A stretch of DNA of 64,000 nucleotides from Psoroptes ovis. Its lineage: Eukaryota; Arthropoda; Arachnida; Sarcoptiformes; Psoroptidae. The stretch's first letter is position 1. The number at the start of each line of letters is the position of its first letter. Location: the NCBI GenBank assembly GCA_002943765.1, contig PQWQ01000015.1, positions 806,001 to 870,000 on the forward strand, given 5' to 3'. Shown here piece by piece: positions 46,203-60,532 of this stretch. A program made the position numbers and the translations under genes. The notes under the pieces were generated by a model, which saw nothing but the letters and a program-made list of their open reading frames with translations, made no database searches and was not told where the DNA came from.

Positions 46203-49200
46203 TCTATATTTTTCTCCATATATTTTTATCAGGAATATTTTGAAATGAAAAAAAAATAAATGTTCTGCACATCATTTTTTTTTCTTTATTCTTAAATTCT
46301 CTGCATCCCATATAGTTAAGAGTTTTTGCTTGCTGGAAAAAAAATTGCTGGAATTCAGCCGAATAAAAAGTCGAAAATTCATTTTGAATTCGACAACAGT
46401 GTTGTTGGGGTGACCATTCAAGGTTTTTTTTTTTGCTTTTGTTCGATCATTTTGAAAAAAAAATTCGAATCAAGTTTGTTCAAAGAATTAATTTCATTGA
46501 AAAGCTGAATTTTTCATTAATTTTATAAAATTTGAAAAATTTCCATTTTTTTCAAAATTAAACTGAAATTTCCCATTGTTAATTGACATAATCATTATTG
46601 AATTAAGAGAGCCTGAAAAATTAAAAAATTCAATTCATCAATCATTTAAACGATTTCATAATTTTCATCTGCTTTTCTTTTTATTCATTCACTGTGATAA
46701 TTGATATTATTATTATTATTATTATTATGATAATATTTATGTGTAATGTAAGTTTTTATTTTTATTTTTATTTTTATTTTCATTTTCATTTTCTCAATTG
46801 AATTCATATTTACCATTTAATTATTTGATTGAATGCACTGCTTTGTGACTAACACACACTCACACACACATACACATTTATTTAGATGATATTTCAACTT
46901 GAATGAACAAGAATAATAATAATAATATTAATAATGGTAAATTTAGTTGATTATTGCCATAAGAAATAAATAGATTGTAAAAACAAATAATAATAATGTT
47001 TCATTCATGTTGATTTATTGATTCATTTATTGATCGAATGATTGATTGACGCAATTAGTAGTGTTGATATATTTGATAAAAAAATCAATCATATGTTTCG
47101 CTAACCAAACATTATAAAATTGATGAATTCAATTCATAATGTTGCTATTCATTAATTTTTAAATTACCTTGGATTAATTTATTCCATCTTGTTCAGTGAT
47201 TTTGAATTGATTTGAAATCTAAAATTTTCAATATTATTATCATAGCATTATTTTTCATTTTCTATTTGTAGAAATAATATCATTATAATAATATTTGTAA
47301 TTCAGTGAGACAGACATAATGACAATAATAATGATTCTGTGTGTAAATAATCAAAATAAATAAAAATATATAATTCAAGATTGCTGTTTATTATTATCAT
47401 CATTATTATTATTATTTATTCAATAAATTGATAATCATTAGCTATGCTAAAATTATTATTAACAATAATGAAGAATTATAATTTCAATTATAATTATAAT
47501 AATAACATTATTCTAAAGAGTATTCTCATTGGAATTACCTCATGTGTTTGTGCAAGAAAATTTTTTTGAATACGAAAAATATTCTCTGCATCACTCATTC
47601 ATTGAAAAACATATGCTTCTATTGTCAAAGTGAAAATTAGAAATATCGATGATTATATTATTTCAATGACAACACATGCATTCACCGAAAATAATATGAA
47701 TATCAATTTTGAAAAAAAAATACTTGTCTCATTTATTCATCCATTCATTTGAATCATGTATCTGTTTGACAAAAATAATTAGTTTTGCTCTCCATTTTTT
47801 TTCCATCCATCTTGGTACTTGAACATTCATTCCTTCATTCAAATCATTGAAAATGAATGAATTGATTGCCCGAATGATAATTTGTTTGTTTGGTTTTTGA
47901 TGTAAACACACAACACATTAATTATTAATTTATTCATTGACAAAAAAAAATTTTGTTTATTTAACGGCAAATTCAAATTGGAATTTGTTTGTCACATAAC
48001 CGATTATTTTAATTTGCAATCTCATTGACAATCATTATTCACATATTATTATTAGAGCATGGAATAGAATTTTGTTTTCAATATTTGATTGATACTAAAT
48101 TTCAGAAAAATTCTGTGTATAATTATATAATTCAGTCTATTGAATAGTCCCATTCACCGAAATTTTTCAATTTCATTTATTATATATTCTCTCAAATAGA
48201 AATTTTCCATTTTCATTTGATGAAAAATTTTTATTTGAATTTTTTTCCATCCTTATATTCATACAATGAATAGTCATGAGACAAAAAAGAAATTGACAAT
48301 TTTACTGTGGCAGTTATTTATTTCTCTTTTATTTTACCAAAGAATTCTTTCACGTTTGTTTTAGTTCTTGCTATACATGTTTATGATTACCAGATTCATC
48401 ATTTGATTTCGAGTTAAAAAAATTCAAATTTAAAACAAATGACAATTTTGTGATTTTTTTTCAGGCCTATTTCGCTTCTAGATTTTGATTTTATTCAAAT
48501 TCAATCGTTTGAATCAATGATTGTAAATCGTAAAATGTTTTCTATGAATTTTTTGCCGATCAAATTATTTTTAATGATTTTCTTCTCCCTATTCTCTCTA
48601 CCATTCCCCTCTATTTGATTAATGAAATTGAAAGTATAAAAATTTTATTTCATTTTTTATTCAATTTTCAATCAAAAAAATTTTCAAGAATTTTTTCTAT
48701 TCATTTCATTTCATCATTCAACTTCGCTCGGATTAATGTTGTTGTTGTTGTTTCATGCCTCAAGTGTTGTTTGTTAAGTCATTTTGCACACAAACACTAA
48801 ATTCAGATTTGAAAATTTGAAATTGAAAAATTCTTGGAATGAAAAAAATAAAAATGAAAAGTAATCAAGTGCTTTCGAATAATAAAATGTATAATTTATC
48901 TGTCAAATTTGTTTGTGTAAATTTATGCCTTTAGCTATTGGAATTTCAATTTTATCAGTGGATCAGTCATCGTCATGATTATTATTATTATTATTTTTAT
49001 TATCATGAAATAAGCAACAAAACAATGAGTGAAAAAAAAATAGATTGAAATTCCGAAACAAATTCAAATCTGAATTGGTTTGAACATTTGAATTGATGAG
49101 ATTTTGTGATTTTTCCAGTATTTTCACATATTTTAAATTTAATTTTCGGATATTTTTCTAGATCTTCATTTATTTATTTATTTTTCTTTATATTCCCATA

Positions 49201-52200
49201 TCTCGTTTAGTCCTACTCATATTGCAGATAGACCGATTCGACCATTCATCAATGAATGTTTTTGGTAAAGACAATTTTTGGCAATGACAATTACAGATAT
49301 AAATATTTCTTTTCCACTGTACAAATACCATTTGTAATCTTCTAATATTACATCTGTTCTTTTCTTTGTTTTTCTTTAATCTTGTTTGATTCTAATTTTA
49401 AGAATTTGATTATAAAATTGAAAATAGAAATCGATAACTTTCGAAATGATTGATTTGTTTCGAGAAAAGATGAAGAGAAAATATTTTTTCGATTTCAATG
49501 ATCAAAAAACAATATAATTGTTCACTTTTTTTCAAATATCATAATGGTCATAACACTAATGGTAATAATAGTAATAATAATGAAATTTTATTGATAAAAA
49601 TCAAAAATTTCGCATTAATTTCTCATTGAAAATCATAGTTATTTTGTACATTTTTTTTGAACATTATTTTTATTCGCCAAAACATCATTTGGCGACCCGA
49701 AAGTCAGTATTAGTGTGGGTATCGTTTCGAAAAAAAATTAAGAAAAAAAATAGACTCAAAGGTTCACTTATCTTTAAATCATAATCATTATGATGTTTTT
49801 TTCAATGAATAAATAAATGTGAAATGCTTAAACCTTTGACAAAATTTTGGTAGAATGATGGTGGGAAAAATATAAAAATAAATAAATGAAAAAAACATAT
49901 GAAAACGAAAGAGAAATTTCTTGAAAAAATTGATGACCATTTCGTCTATATTTCACTTTTATTTTTTTTTCAAAATGGTATTTAATGATGATTAGAAATT
50001 CTGATGATGATGTGTACCATTTCTTAATGGGAAACACAGACTCATACAAAATCGAAATTCCAATAATAATTATAGAAAGTCGAAAAAAAATGAAAATAAA
50101 AATAATCGATTGAACGATTTATTTGTCCAAGAGCTGCATAGACACACTACTACGATAGCAACGAACGACAAACAACAATGTGTATAATGTCCATTGTTTT
50201 TAAATGAAAAAAATTGAAGAAATTCAGTTGAAATCAAGACGAAAAATTCCATATCATCATCAATAACAGCACTGGAAAAAAAATGAAATTTGGTCATGTT
50301 ATTTTATTGTTGATGTGAATCATGATGATGATGATGATTCATTTCATAAATGTATTTGAATTCCGGTGGCGACATTTGTTCTTATATTTATTTCTTTGCA
50401 CTTTCGCACTCTCTTGCTCTCTCTCCCTCCTCGCTGGTGTCATATTGTTTCCATTATCATTGATTTTTTTTTCAGTTTTGATTCGGTTTCAAAAATGATC
50501 ATAATAACGATAACAATTTCGTAACACATTTCACATGTCCAAAGTACACAGACATATTATATGTGTGCCTGTAATATTATTTATTTATTTCAACTTAATT
50601 GACATTTTCATTTGTTTTGTTTTTTTCTTCTTTTTGTTTTCATTTTTAAACAAATGAAACAATCAAATTGAATACTGGGAAAAATTATTGTCATTGTATC
50701 CGTAGTCATTGTTTTTTCGTCATTATTATTAATTTGTTTCAAGTGTTATGATTGTTTTTGTTCAATGAATGAGTGCAAAAAAAAAAACTTTAAAATTTAT
50801 TTATTCAAATTTCCTTCGTTTCATTGTATTATTTTGTTGATTAGATGTTTTGAATATTCTCTGAGAATATTTCGTCAAATTAATAAGAAGGAAAAAAATT
50901 TATCATTAAGTTTTAATGAAAACTTTTCTTCACTCAGTTTGGCTCCATTTTCTTTGAAATATTTTCAATTTAAATTTGGTCAAATAAACAGAGTGAAAAT
51001 TAAAAATTTTCCTCTACTTATTTTGTTTTTGTTTCATTTATTTTTCCTTTATTTTCATTAATGTAAAATGAATGTATTTGAATGTATTTGTTTGACAATG
51101 TTTTTTGTTAATTGCAAAATTGTAAGAATTTTCATTTCATTCATTTTCCTTGTTGTTTTCAAACATTTATTTCAAAATAAGAAATTTCTTTAGAATTGCT
51201 TTCATTCCCCCTCCTCTCTCTCTTTCTCTTTATTGTTTCACCGTAGCTAATTTATTTTTCCTCATCTATTTCTAAACATTATTCGACAAGTTCATTCAAT
51301 TTTTATGAATTGAATGAACTAGCGAAAATGGAAAATAAAACAAGCGAATAACAGCTTTTATTCAGCTCAAGCTTGAATAATACTCATACACAAACATATT
51401 AGTTGATGATAATAAAAATTCTTTTATGGCCAAAAATAAAAGAAAATGGTACCATCATTTTTTTTCTCGAAAAAGAAATGTATTTAAAATTTTATAAACA
51501 TTATCATCATCATCATCATCATGATAATCATCATTATATAATATGCCAAGTATCCTTACATGATGATGGTTGGTGATGATGAATAATAATCTTTGGAAAA
51601 AATTGAAAGCTTTGCAGTGAAAATGAACATCATTCAAATTCAATTCAATTCAATTCACATTTTACTTGTCACTTGTATTTTTTTTTTTACTTTTTAAGCT
51701 TTTTATTCAAAGATTTTCAGTATTATTATTCTTTATTTGAAGACCAACAAATAGAACTAAAACATGAAAAACATGTATCGCAAAAATCTATGTAAAGTTG
51801 AATGATGAAGTTTTATTTTCTATTTTTGTAAAAATTGTACGAGAATAAGGAGAAATTATGAAATTATTTCCATTCAAAATATTAAAAATTACAATTTTTT
51901 GCTGTAAATTCTTATGGAAAATAGAAAAATAAATAAATAAATGTTCTTCAACTATGTTGATAATAATGTTCATCATCATCATCATCATCATCATAGTGGC
52001 AGTTGTCAACAATGAAATTTTGGTCATTTCTTATTTTCGTTTTTTTTTGAGTTGCCGATTCCTTTCATTGAAATCTATGCTTTTTGATATCATCAAAAAA
52101 TAAGCGAAAAAAAAATGAAATAAAGAATAAAATCATAAATCATTCTTTAGAAAATTTAATTTTTGCTCAGTTTTATTTCAGTTTCTTCTAATTCTTCCAT

Positions 52201-52430
52201 TGAATTGTATTGTATATTGTATAGAATTGAATGATTTTGTAAATTCCAATCACGGTCAATGAATGATGAAAATAGAAAGAATGAAATGTACTAAAAAAAG
52301 AGAAGAATGATGGAAGAAGAAGAAGAAGAAAAATTAAATTAAATCCAGAATATAAATTTTTTGTATTTTTATTTTTTTAAATGGTAAATCTGATTACCAT
52401 TTTTTCATCATTCACAATGATGCTGCCGAC

Positions 52431-52452
52431 GCTGCTGCTGCTGCTGCTGCTG
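52431..52452. repeat. (CTG)n trinucleotide repeat
   Basis: 22 nt of GCTGCTG units followed by ATG/TTG triplets. Frames through it on either strand are repeat-driven and not called as genes. Confidence 0.9.
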
Positions 52453-54030
52453 ATTATGTTGATGTTGATGATGATGATTAGTTGAAATTTTCAAACCAAA
52501 GAAAAAAAAATCAAAATCAATCTTTTGAATGTATTTTTGCGAAAGCAAAATAATACTAAGAAATAATGCCGGAAGAATTTTTAATGCTACATTTTGATTT
52601 CGGATTTTTTATGATGATGATGATGATGATATTTCTATTGTTACAATTATGTTTACAAGAAACATATACAGATACAGATTGATTATTCTCATTTTTTCTT
52701 TCAAATTTTATTCTTTCTCTTTTGATCATTTTGATCATTTTCATTCTTATATGATTCGTTCGTTTCATACATACGAATATCAATGGCAAATATCATTGAA
52801 AATTGAATAGAATGCGAACGACAATACAAAGAATTCAATATGAATGACATTTTTGGTGCATCATCATTTCATTTTTTTTTTTTTTTTTGCTTTTCTAAAT
52901 TCTTTAAACTTAATTCTTCAATGTTTTACAATATTTAAACTTATATAAATAAATATAAACAACACAACAGCAACAGCAAATATGCACGATGACCATTTAT
53001 TAAAATGCTTTAAATAATATCATGGTCATAGATGATGATGATCAAATAAGAATGAAAAAAGATCGAGCGAAAGCGAAATAAAAAATGTCAAAAGACATTT
53101 GGAAACTATTTTGGAATCCGATTCGTTTTATATTTATATTTATTTATTTCATTTTTTTTCGAGTTTAGTTATACGAGATTAATTGACCGTTACACGATTT
53201 TATTTATTTATTTTTTGATACACAAACATACACATACACATGATTCAAAAGAGAAATAAGAAAAACGACTAATAAAATTGATTTGGATTTTTTTTTCATT
53301 TTATTTTATTTCATTTTAGTTTAGTTTATTTATTTTCAAGTTTCTCGATTGTCCATAATCTTAAATTTTAGTGATTTTGGTTCATTTTTTTTCTCAAAAA
53401 AATTCTTACAAAAAATCCAACATGGATTGTGACAAAAGGAATTTCATTCATTTATTTTTTTTCGAATAAGAATTGCATTTTTGAGCCCAATGACTCTCTG
53501 TTTTCAAGACAAAAGTTCAAGTCATTTGAATTAAATTTTTATTTGAATTCTTCATCATTGAATTTGAACTGAAAATACATCGTTGATTTTCATTGATAAT
53601 CGATTTTTTGTTTTGATAATTGTTTTGTTTTTTTTTTTATTTCACAGTTGTAATTGTATGGAAATTATTACTATTTCTAATGTTTTCCGATAGATAATTA
53701 TCATGATAATTGTTTTTTTTTGTTTGTTTGTTTTGTTTCACAAGTATTTATGTGTGTGTTTGTGTGTGTGCTGACCCAAAATCATTTTCGATTCATATCA
53801 ATTTTTATATCATTGGCCAAATGTGTTTGTTCGTACAACATTATGGTCAACTAATTTTGGTTCCATTTGGTGTTTTTTGCTTTGTTTCTGCGAGTGTGAA
53901 TTGATTTTTTGGTGAAATTTAATCATTTTTTTTTGGCTTTTGTTTCAGTGAAAATGATAATGATTACAACATGATCATAACAACAATGATAATTATTATC
54001 ATCATCACGTTTTCAATTGCGATTGAAACC

Positions 54031-54054
54031 AAAAAAAAAAAAAAAAAAAAAAAA
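54031..54054. repeat. Poly-A run of 24 nt
   Basis: Homopolymer tract. It could be the tail of a degraded retroposed sequence, but no coding remnant or target duplication is visible beside it. Confidence 0.9.
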
Positions 54055-56889
54055 CAAGCCAAGTTTCCTCATTTTTGTCCTCTTATTATGATCATTATTC
54101 TCCTCATTCTTTAATTTATAACATTTTGATTAGAATAAATTAAATTTAATGTCCATTTGTAAACATATATCACACACAAATGATATCAAAATGATATGTC
54201 GAATATCCAAAACAGAAGAAAAATATTTAATTTTGCCAATTAAATCTAAATACAAAACAAAAACAAAAGCTCGATACACAATTAAATAAACGAATAGAGG
54301 CCGAATGCATCGTTTATCTTCATAACACAAGTTCATATATGTCAAATGATGAAACGAAAACCGAAAAAAATACATTTAATTTGAATAATGATGATTCATT
54401 CGTTTTTTTTTTATTTTTGGGCTATGATGATCATGATGATGATGTTTGAACAATTTTTTGGTATTGTTTATTTGTTTGAAACGTTTTTTCTGGTACGAAA
54501 TTGGTACAACAAAAACACATAAACAATGTATCAAATCATTGAACAATGAAATCAAGATATTCCAAGAAGAAAAAAAGACGAGATGCATCTAGATACATTG
54601 AGAGATAGGCAGAACCGAAACAATGAAAAAACATTATTAATCCATCAATTTGTTTTGAAATAAAGAAACAAATAAACCAATGGAAATGTTTCATTTTTCG
54701 AGAAATTTTCATTTTTTCACATTTCATTTTGTTCATTCAAAATATAATCGATCCACAACAACAAACCAAATATAACAATAATTTTCACTGTTTTTGACAA
54801 CAAAAATTTACACTCTTGAATTTATATTCAGATTATTGAACTAGTCAATTCTATTCAAACAAAGAATTCCGAAACATTAATTTACGGTTCTGAATCGTAC
54901 AAGAATATTTATGAATACATGAAAGTCTCTCTGTGTTTATCCATCCTTTGTACATTCAATGGAAAAATACTGATTCATTTGAATTTTCTTTCGAAAAAAC
55001 CAAATTTTTTTTCGTTTCAATTCAAAAGTGATTGATTTTATTTCAATCGATTTTTTTCCTATGGAAATGAAAAATAGATAGATATACTTGAAATAAATGA
55101 ATACACAGACACACAACACGCATCAGAGAAAATAAATGACAATAAAATTTTGTTGTCATTTGTTGTTGTGTAAAAAGTGGTATGGGGAAATGAACAAATT
55201 TCTTTTTGTGTTACTTGAAAACTTTGAAATACATATTCATATGAATATTGCTTGCAAATTGAAACATTTTCACATATAAACATTTCGATGTTTCTTTTCT
55301 TCGAGTTCATTTTGTTTGTTGATTATCGATTTGAAAGCGTTTGAAAGTTGTTAAGAAAAAAAAAATAGTTTTCCATTTTTCTTTGAATCGTAAAAAATAA
55401 TCTCGAAACACGAACAAGGGAAAAAATGAAAAATTAAACAACTCTTACTTCATTATCATTTTTTGAATGAATTAAAAAAATATTGGAAAAAATTGTACAA
55501 AACTTTTTCCCAATTTTCCCAGTTTCATTTGAATTGAATTGAATTTATTTTCATTCAAAAAAAAAAAAAAATTCATTTTGTTTAAATCTATTTTTCTGAT
55601 GAAATTAAAAATTCAAAACAATTGAATTTTGTTCCTCCGAATTTTTTTTACCCCGAAACAAAAAAAAAATTTGCATTTTGTTTCCACTGCTTTTTATAAT
55701 GACCTAATAATACTAGTATTTTTTTTTTTTTTGGGCTTTTCCAGCTAAAATCAAAATTGAGACATTGAAAATGAAAACTTTTTAAAACAAGAAAATTCTT
55801 CTATTTTTAAGCAAATAAACAAGTTTTGAATGAAAATTTTCAACAATAATAAATGAATGAATGGATATAAGTTGAACAAAGAAAAAAGCAAAATTCAATC
55901 AGAATTCATACACTGGCAAACGATAATAATCATAATTTAAACATTGAATCTCTTAGGGGTTATTTTAAAAATTGGAAAAAATAGTGTAAAATAGTTATTT
56001 GAGACATGAAATGAAGCAAATTCCGATTTCGCGCTTTGAATTTTCAAATTTCATTTGATGGTTTTGATTGTTTATAAGTTGAATGAATTGTCGATGCTTA
56101 TTCAAATTGGATTGCAGAGAGTTTGATTCAAAACTTTAAAATTTTTTGAAAATAGTTGAAAATTTACCGCAAATCATCAAACTTTTTTCGGTCCATTTGA
56201 AATTTCATAAAATTTTGAATTAATTAATCGTCGCAAAAATCTTAGCAAAAATATCTCGAGAATTTGATCACGTGTTTTGATTCTCAAAACATTTCAAATA
56301 AACAGCAAAACATCAGCGCAACAATGATAATATCATTATTAAATGTTTCATTTTCATTTCAATTCAATTTTTTCTTTTGTTGATTATCATCATTAAATGA
56401 GCGAAAAAGAGATGGAATGCAAATGCACTAAAACATATAAACATTACCATTAAAACAATCATAAACTTGAATGTTATCGTTTTTCGGCTATTTCATTCAT
56501 TTATTTATTCATATGTTTATTCATATATTAATATCACATGAACCGGATCATCATCATCATCATCATCATTTCTTTTAAAACAGAGAAAAAACTCGTTACA
56601 TTTGAAAATCACACTGATAATCATGTTTGAAACAATTTAAACAAAATGTTTTTGTTTTTTGAATTCATAGTTTTCATTCATTTATTCGTTTATTTATTTA
56701 TTTATTTGTGAGTGAAATGTGTTAAACACTGCACAAAAAAAAAAAAAACAAAAAACAAACATAACTAACTGCAAATAAATGCAGAAATTACAGCCAGAAA
56801 ATATGCAGATGTTTTTCGTTTCAAGACACTGTCAAATAACAAAAATGAATGAATGAACACATACATACCACTAATGATGATTTTCAAAA

Positions 56890-56894
<5 letters not shown>

Positions 56895-56920
<26 letters not shown>
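56895..56920. repeat. (AC)13 microsatellite
   Basis: Uninterrupted dinucleotide repeat of 26 nt. Confidence 0.93.
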
Positions 56921-56926
<6 letters not shown>

Positions 56927-58379
56927 CAACAACAACAATAATATCCGAATGTATTATTTGATTTTATTTTGTGTCTTATAGTGAAGGAAAGATAGTTTCA
57001 AGTTTGTTATTATTATTCTTAGTATTTAACTTCCAACGAAAAATTTATGCTTGAAAAATTTTTTTTTCAAACATTGAATATATAATTCTCATTATATTAT
57101 TATTATAATCATAAGTTGAATAATACAATTTACCCCTTTCGTTTCCTTTTGGAAAGAAAAAATAAAATAAAGGAAATTTTCTCATAATAATAACAAGATC
57201 AAGAAATAATTCTTCTGTTGTTTTATTTTCTCCGAATATGCAAAGCTTGATTTTATAATTTTTGGTGCATTTAAATACGGAGAAATGAGAGGAAAAAAGT
57301 CAAATTCTCACACATTTTGTTTTGTTTTTTTTTTACCAATCGTAATATCAAAGTGTAATAACAATCGAGTCTAATAAAAAAGTTGATACATTTCGTTTCT
57401 TGACTATGTATGTCTAGCATTAAATTGTAATTTTTCTTAGATTTAAAATTCATTTTAATTTCATGAAAAAAAAAATTTGAATTTAATTCAACGTGTGGAT
57501 AATTTCACATTCACATTGGAAAGAAGAAGGGTTTTTTTCTCTGAAATGAAAAAATGAAATATTAAAATTTCTTTAAGAAAATAAATCTTGAATATTTAAA
57601 AATGTTAAAAAATTAAAATTTGTTTCGTTTCGTTTCGTTTTCGTGAAAAAAAGCTCATACATTTCATAAGAAATTGTAAATCCTTTCTTTACTTTTAAAG
57701 CTGAGAATCAGAAATCAAAAATTCTAAATTTCTCAAAATTTCTTTTGATTAAAGTACAAGTTAAGAATAAGATGAATTAACTTCATGAAAATGATTCATT
57801 TTTTTGCGAGCATTTCTCATAAATAAATTTATTCATTTATGTTAGTATTGATATTCATCTTTTTCTATTCTTTACTTTTTCTCATTGTCTGTGCACTATT
57901 TTCTGTGTTTGTTTAAAACAAAAGACAAAAGAAAGAAATGAAAAATTACTAAGCCAAGATTATCAAGCAAATAAATAAATAATAATCATGAATATTCATC
58001 TTTATAAATGCGAAAAAAAAAACATGGTGAAAACATAATGAATGATTCTTTTTCGTTTCATTTGAATTCAATGTATACAATATACAAAATAATTAAATTA
58101 TTTTTAGCCATCTTTAAATCTTTTTTAGCTCTTTTAGCTCTCACTAACATTCAAATCGTCGTTCATTCGAAAGAGCTGTTCATTTAAACAGAATCGTTTT
58201 AATTCATCGAAATACTACACATGGCATTTTACCCATTTCATTATTCTAATACGATGTTTCTATTTCAATGCCAAAAAGTGCGCAAACGAATATTGTGCAA
58301 ATACATTTTTGATTATGCAAATTTTAATTTTTTTTTCTTTTCTTTGTTTCAAGAATTATAATTTTTTTTCTTTGCAGCG

Positions 58380-58578
58380 ATTCTTATTGTGTAGAGTTGC
58401 GAAATTCTATTCTATTGAGATTTATAGATGAAGATTCGGGATTTTTTCTCATCTATTTTCTCAGACAAAGAAATATCTCTTTTTTCAACCCTTTAGCTTC
58501 GAGAATGTTAACCCAGCAGAAGAGTATTGTTGAAAAATTACATAACTTAATTAGTTTTTTTGGTGTTCATTATTAATT
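58380..58578 (+). other. Open stretch after an acceptor-like site, possible terminal exon
   Basis: TTTCTTTGCAG at 58368-58378 is a good polypyrimidine-AG acceptor. After one base (the C at 58379) the frame is open for 65 codons (starting DSYCVELRNS and ending FFGVHY) to a TAA. Composition is more balanced than most chance frames, but Phe is frequent, there is no partner exon and I recognise no family. Treat as a candidate only. Confidence 0.17.
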
Positions 58579-59260
58579 TTTTATTTCACTTACACACACG
58601 CACACAACCGAACACACAAAAGATACATCATTTACAAGTGAGGAAATTTCGATTTTGGTTTTATCAGCGATAATTTCAACAGAAATTCTTAGATTGATAT
58701 TGAAAAAATCAGCTCTCAATTATTGCAGTGAAGACAACATTTATATAAAATTCGGTGAATAACAGTGTTGTTCTAACAATTATTTCATTAATGATCATAA
58801 AATGTTGAAGTTAAGTGAGAATAAAGAGAAATAATTGTTTAAACACTCATAATACAGATTTTTTCAAAGGTAATTTCCATATAATAATAATTATATCGGA
58901 AAAAAATGTTCATAAAAAATGATTTTGTAGCTTTAATCAATTCTTGATTTTTTTCGTTATTCGTTTATTTATTCATTTTTATTCAATAAATACATTGTTA
59001 TTAGCCAATAATTTTCAGTTCATGATGAAAACATTCTTTGTTTTAAGAATCAAAGAAGAATTCTTTTTGTTCTCAATTCAACCATTATTCATTCATTCTC
59101 GAACACATTTCATTGCATTCATTTTCATTTCGGGTACATCTATGTGCATGTATGCTTCATCATTAATTCAATTACGCTAATTATTATCATTATTATTTCT
59201 TTTATATGATTTAATTATATAAATTGGCTTCGAATTTTGTATATTGTTTGATTTTCATTG

Positions 59261-59344
59261 TATTTGGTTGTCCGGAAAGTTTTGGCCGATTTTATTCAAC
59301 AACTCTTCTAGTCAAGCGGAAAGAACTTTTCGGACAACCTAATA
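59261..59344. mobile_element. 80-bp mariner-type MITE with TA duplication
   Basis: The element spans 59263-59342. Its ends are inverted repeats: TTTGGTTGTCCGGAAAGTT on the left and, as the reverse complement, TTAGGTTGTCCGAAAAGTT on the right, 21 of the first 26 positions matching. It is flanked by TA on both sides (59261-59262 and 59343-59344), the mariner target duplication. The TTAGGTTG start is typical of mariner-family termini. No transposase sequence remains, so it is a very small internally deleted, non-autonomous copy. Confidence 0.83.
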
Positions 59345-60532
59345 TTTTTCTTACCATTAGCATCATTCTAAAAAAAGCTGAAACACAGAATAGACGAACT
59401 AAGATGCAATACGAAATACGAAATTTTTATCGTTCAATTTTGAAATTGAATCATTGATTTCTTTCGCTTTTTGTGTGTTGAACTGCTTTTTTTATATGTG
59501 CATTAATGATGTTTAATGTTCATAATGTTGACTTTGATGGAAAATTTTCCTTCAAAAAAATAAATTTCTTTCAAAAATCAAATGTTTTTTTTCTGTTTGA
59601 AAATACTTTAAAAATACCAATTTTTAATTTCATTTTTTTTTTCATTTCCACACCCATATAGGTCATCTTGATTCGCGTGAATTTTGATTACTTTGGAATT
59701 AAAAATTCAATGAATTGAAAAAACGAAAAAAAAAGACATTTGGATTCAATTTTTTTCAAATTAAAAATAGAAAAAATCAATTCTTCAAAATCATTTGTGC
59801 TTCATTTAATTCAATCAATCTGACAATTTAACGGCAAATGAAATGAATTTTTAATACCCCTTTTTCAACTTTGAGTTCAGTTTCCAATCAAGGAAATGAA
59901 TTGAAAAAGATTTTTTTCAATTTTTTTTTTGTTGTTTGAAACAAAATTTTTCAAAATTTTGTCAAATTTCAAACCCATACACACTAACGAACACCCGAAT
60001 CATCATCATCATCATCAGTGCAATGATGCGACTTGTTTTTCAATTAGAATCACGTATTGTGTTTTCATTTTTCTCTCTTCTATTCTTCCTTGTTGTGATA
60101 TCAAATGAATTTTAAATGAATTTCCATTGAACAGAATTATATGTGAGCATTTGTTGTGCTTGTTACGAAAAAAGTGTTGCGAAACGAAACGGTGAAAAGA
60201 ATTTCTTTTCGTGTGAATAGACAACAATAATTTTATGATTTTAAAAAATTTCATTATTTTTTTCCATGGAAAACTTTCAAATTCAAATATTCAAAAAAAA
60301 TCAAATATTTCCGTGTTTCCAATGCAAATAATCCATGATTTTTATTTCAAAAAATTTTCAAAATTGCATAATTTTCATATTTTAATAAATTTGAATTGGA
60401 AAAATATTCAAAGATTAATTCAAAATATTCATTTGTTTGTGAAATGAAAATAGTTGTAATGATGACCAGCATTGTTTTTTTTTTCATATTGAGAATTGAT
60501 GCCCATATATCATCATTCAACAATGAACATCA
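59345..60532. other. Intergenic region upstream of gene B
   Basis: A/T-rich, no other gene seen. Should contain the proximal promoter or a 5' UTR of gene B, but no core element can be singled out. An acceptor-like CACCCATATAG near 59661 is followed by about 18 open codons without a partner exon. Confidence 0.45.

Larger units (their letters stand above)
42223..59260. other. 17-kb gene-poor intergenic or intronic region
   Basis: No gene I can support. It consists of A/T runs, (ATC)n, (AAT)n, (AC)n and (CTG)n repeats and a 24-nt poly-A at 54031-54054. Distinct local structures (hairpins at 45929-45985 and 46176-46202) are listed separately. It may be intronic to an unrecognised gene or contain 5' untranslated exons of gene B. 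Confidence 0.45.

Noticed and set aside
49690..49700. TGGCGACCCGA, resembling a gypsy-type primer-binding site
   Set aside because: Only about 11 nt, with no LTR, purine tract or gag/pol remnant nearby.
58125..58190. AGCTCTTTTAGCTCT with a nearby AGAGCTGTTCATT, resembling a DNA-transposon terminus
   Set aside because: No matching inverted partner or target duplication could be delimited.
59224..59457. 77-codon plus frame crossing the mariner MITE
   Set aside because: It begins at a TTG, reads through both transposon ends and has no coding features of its own.
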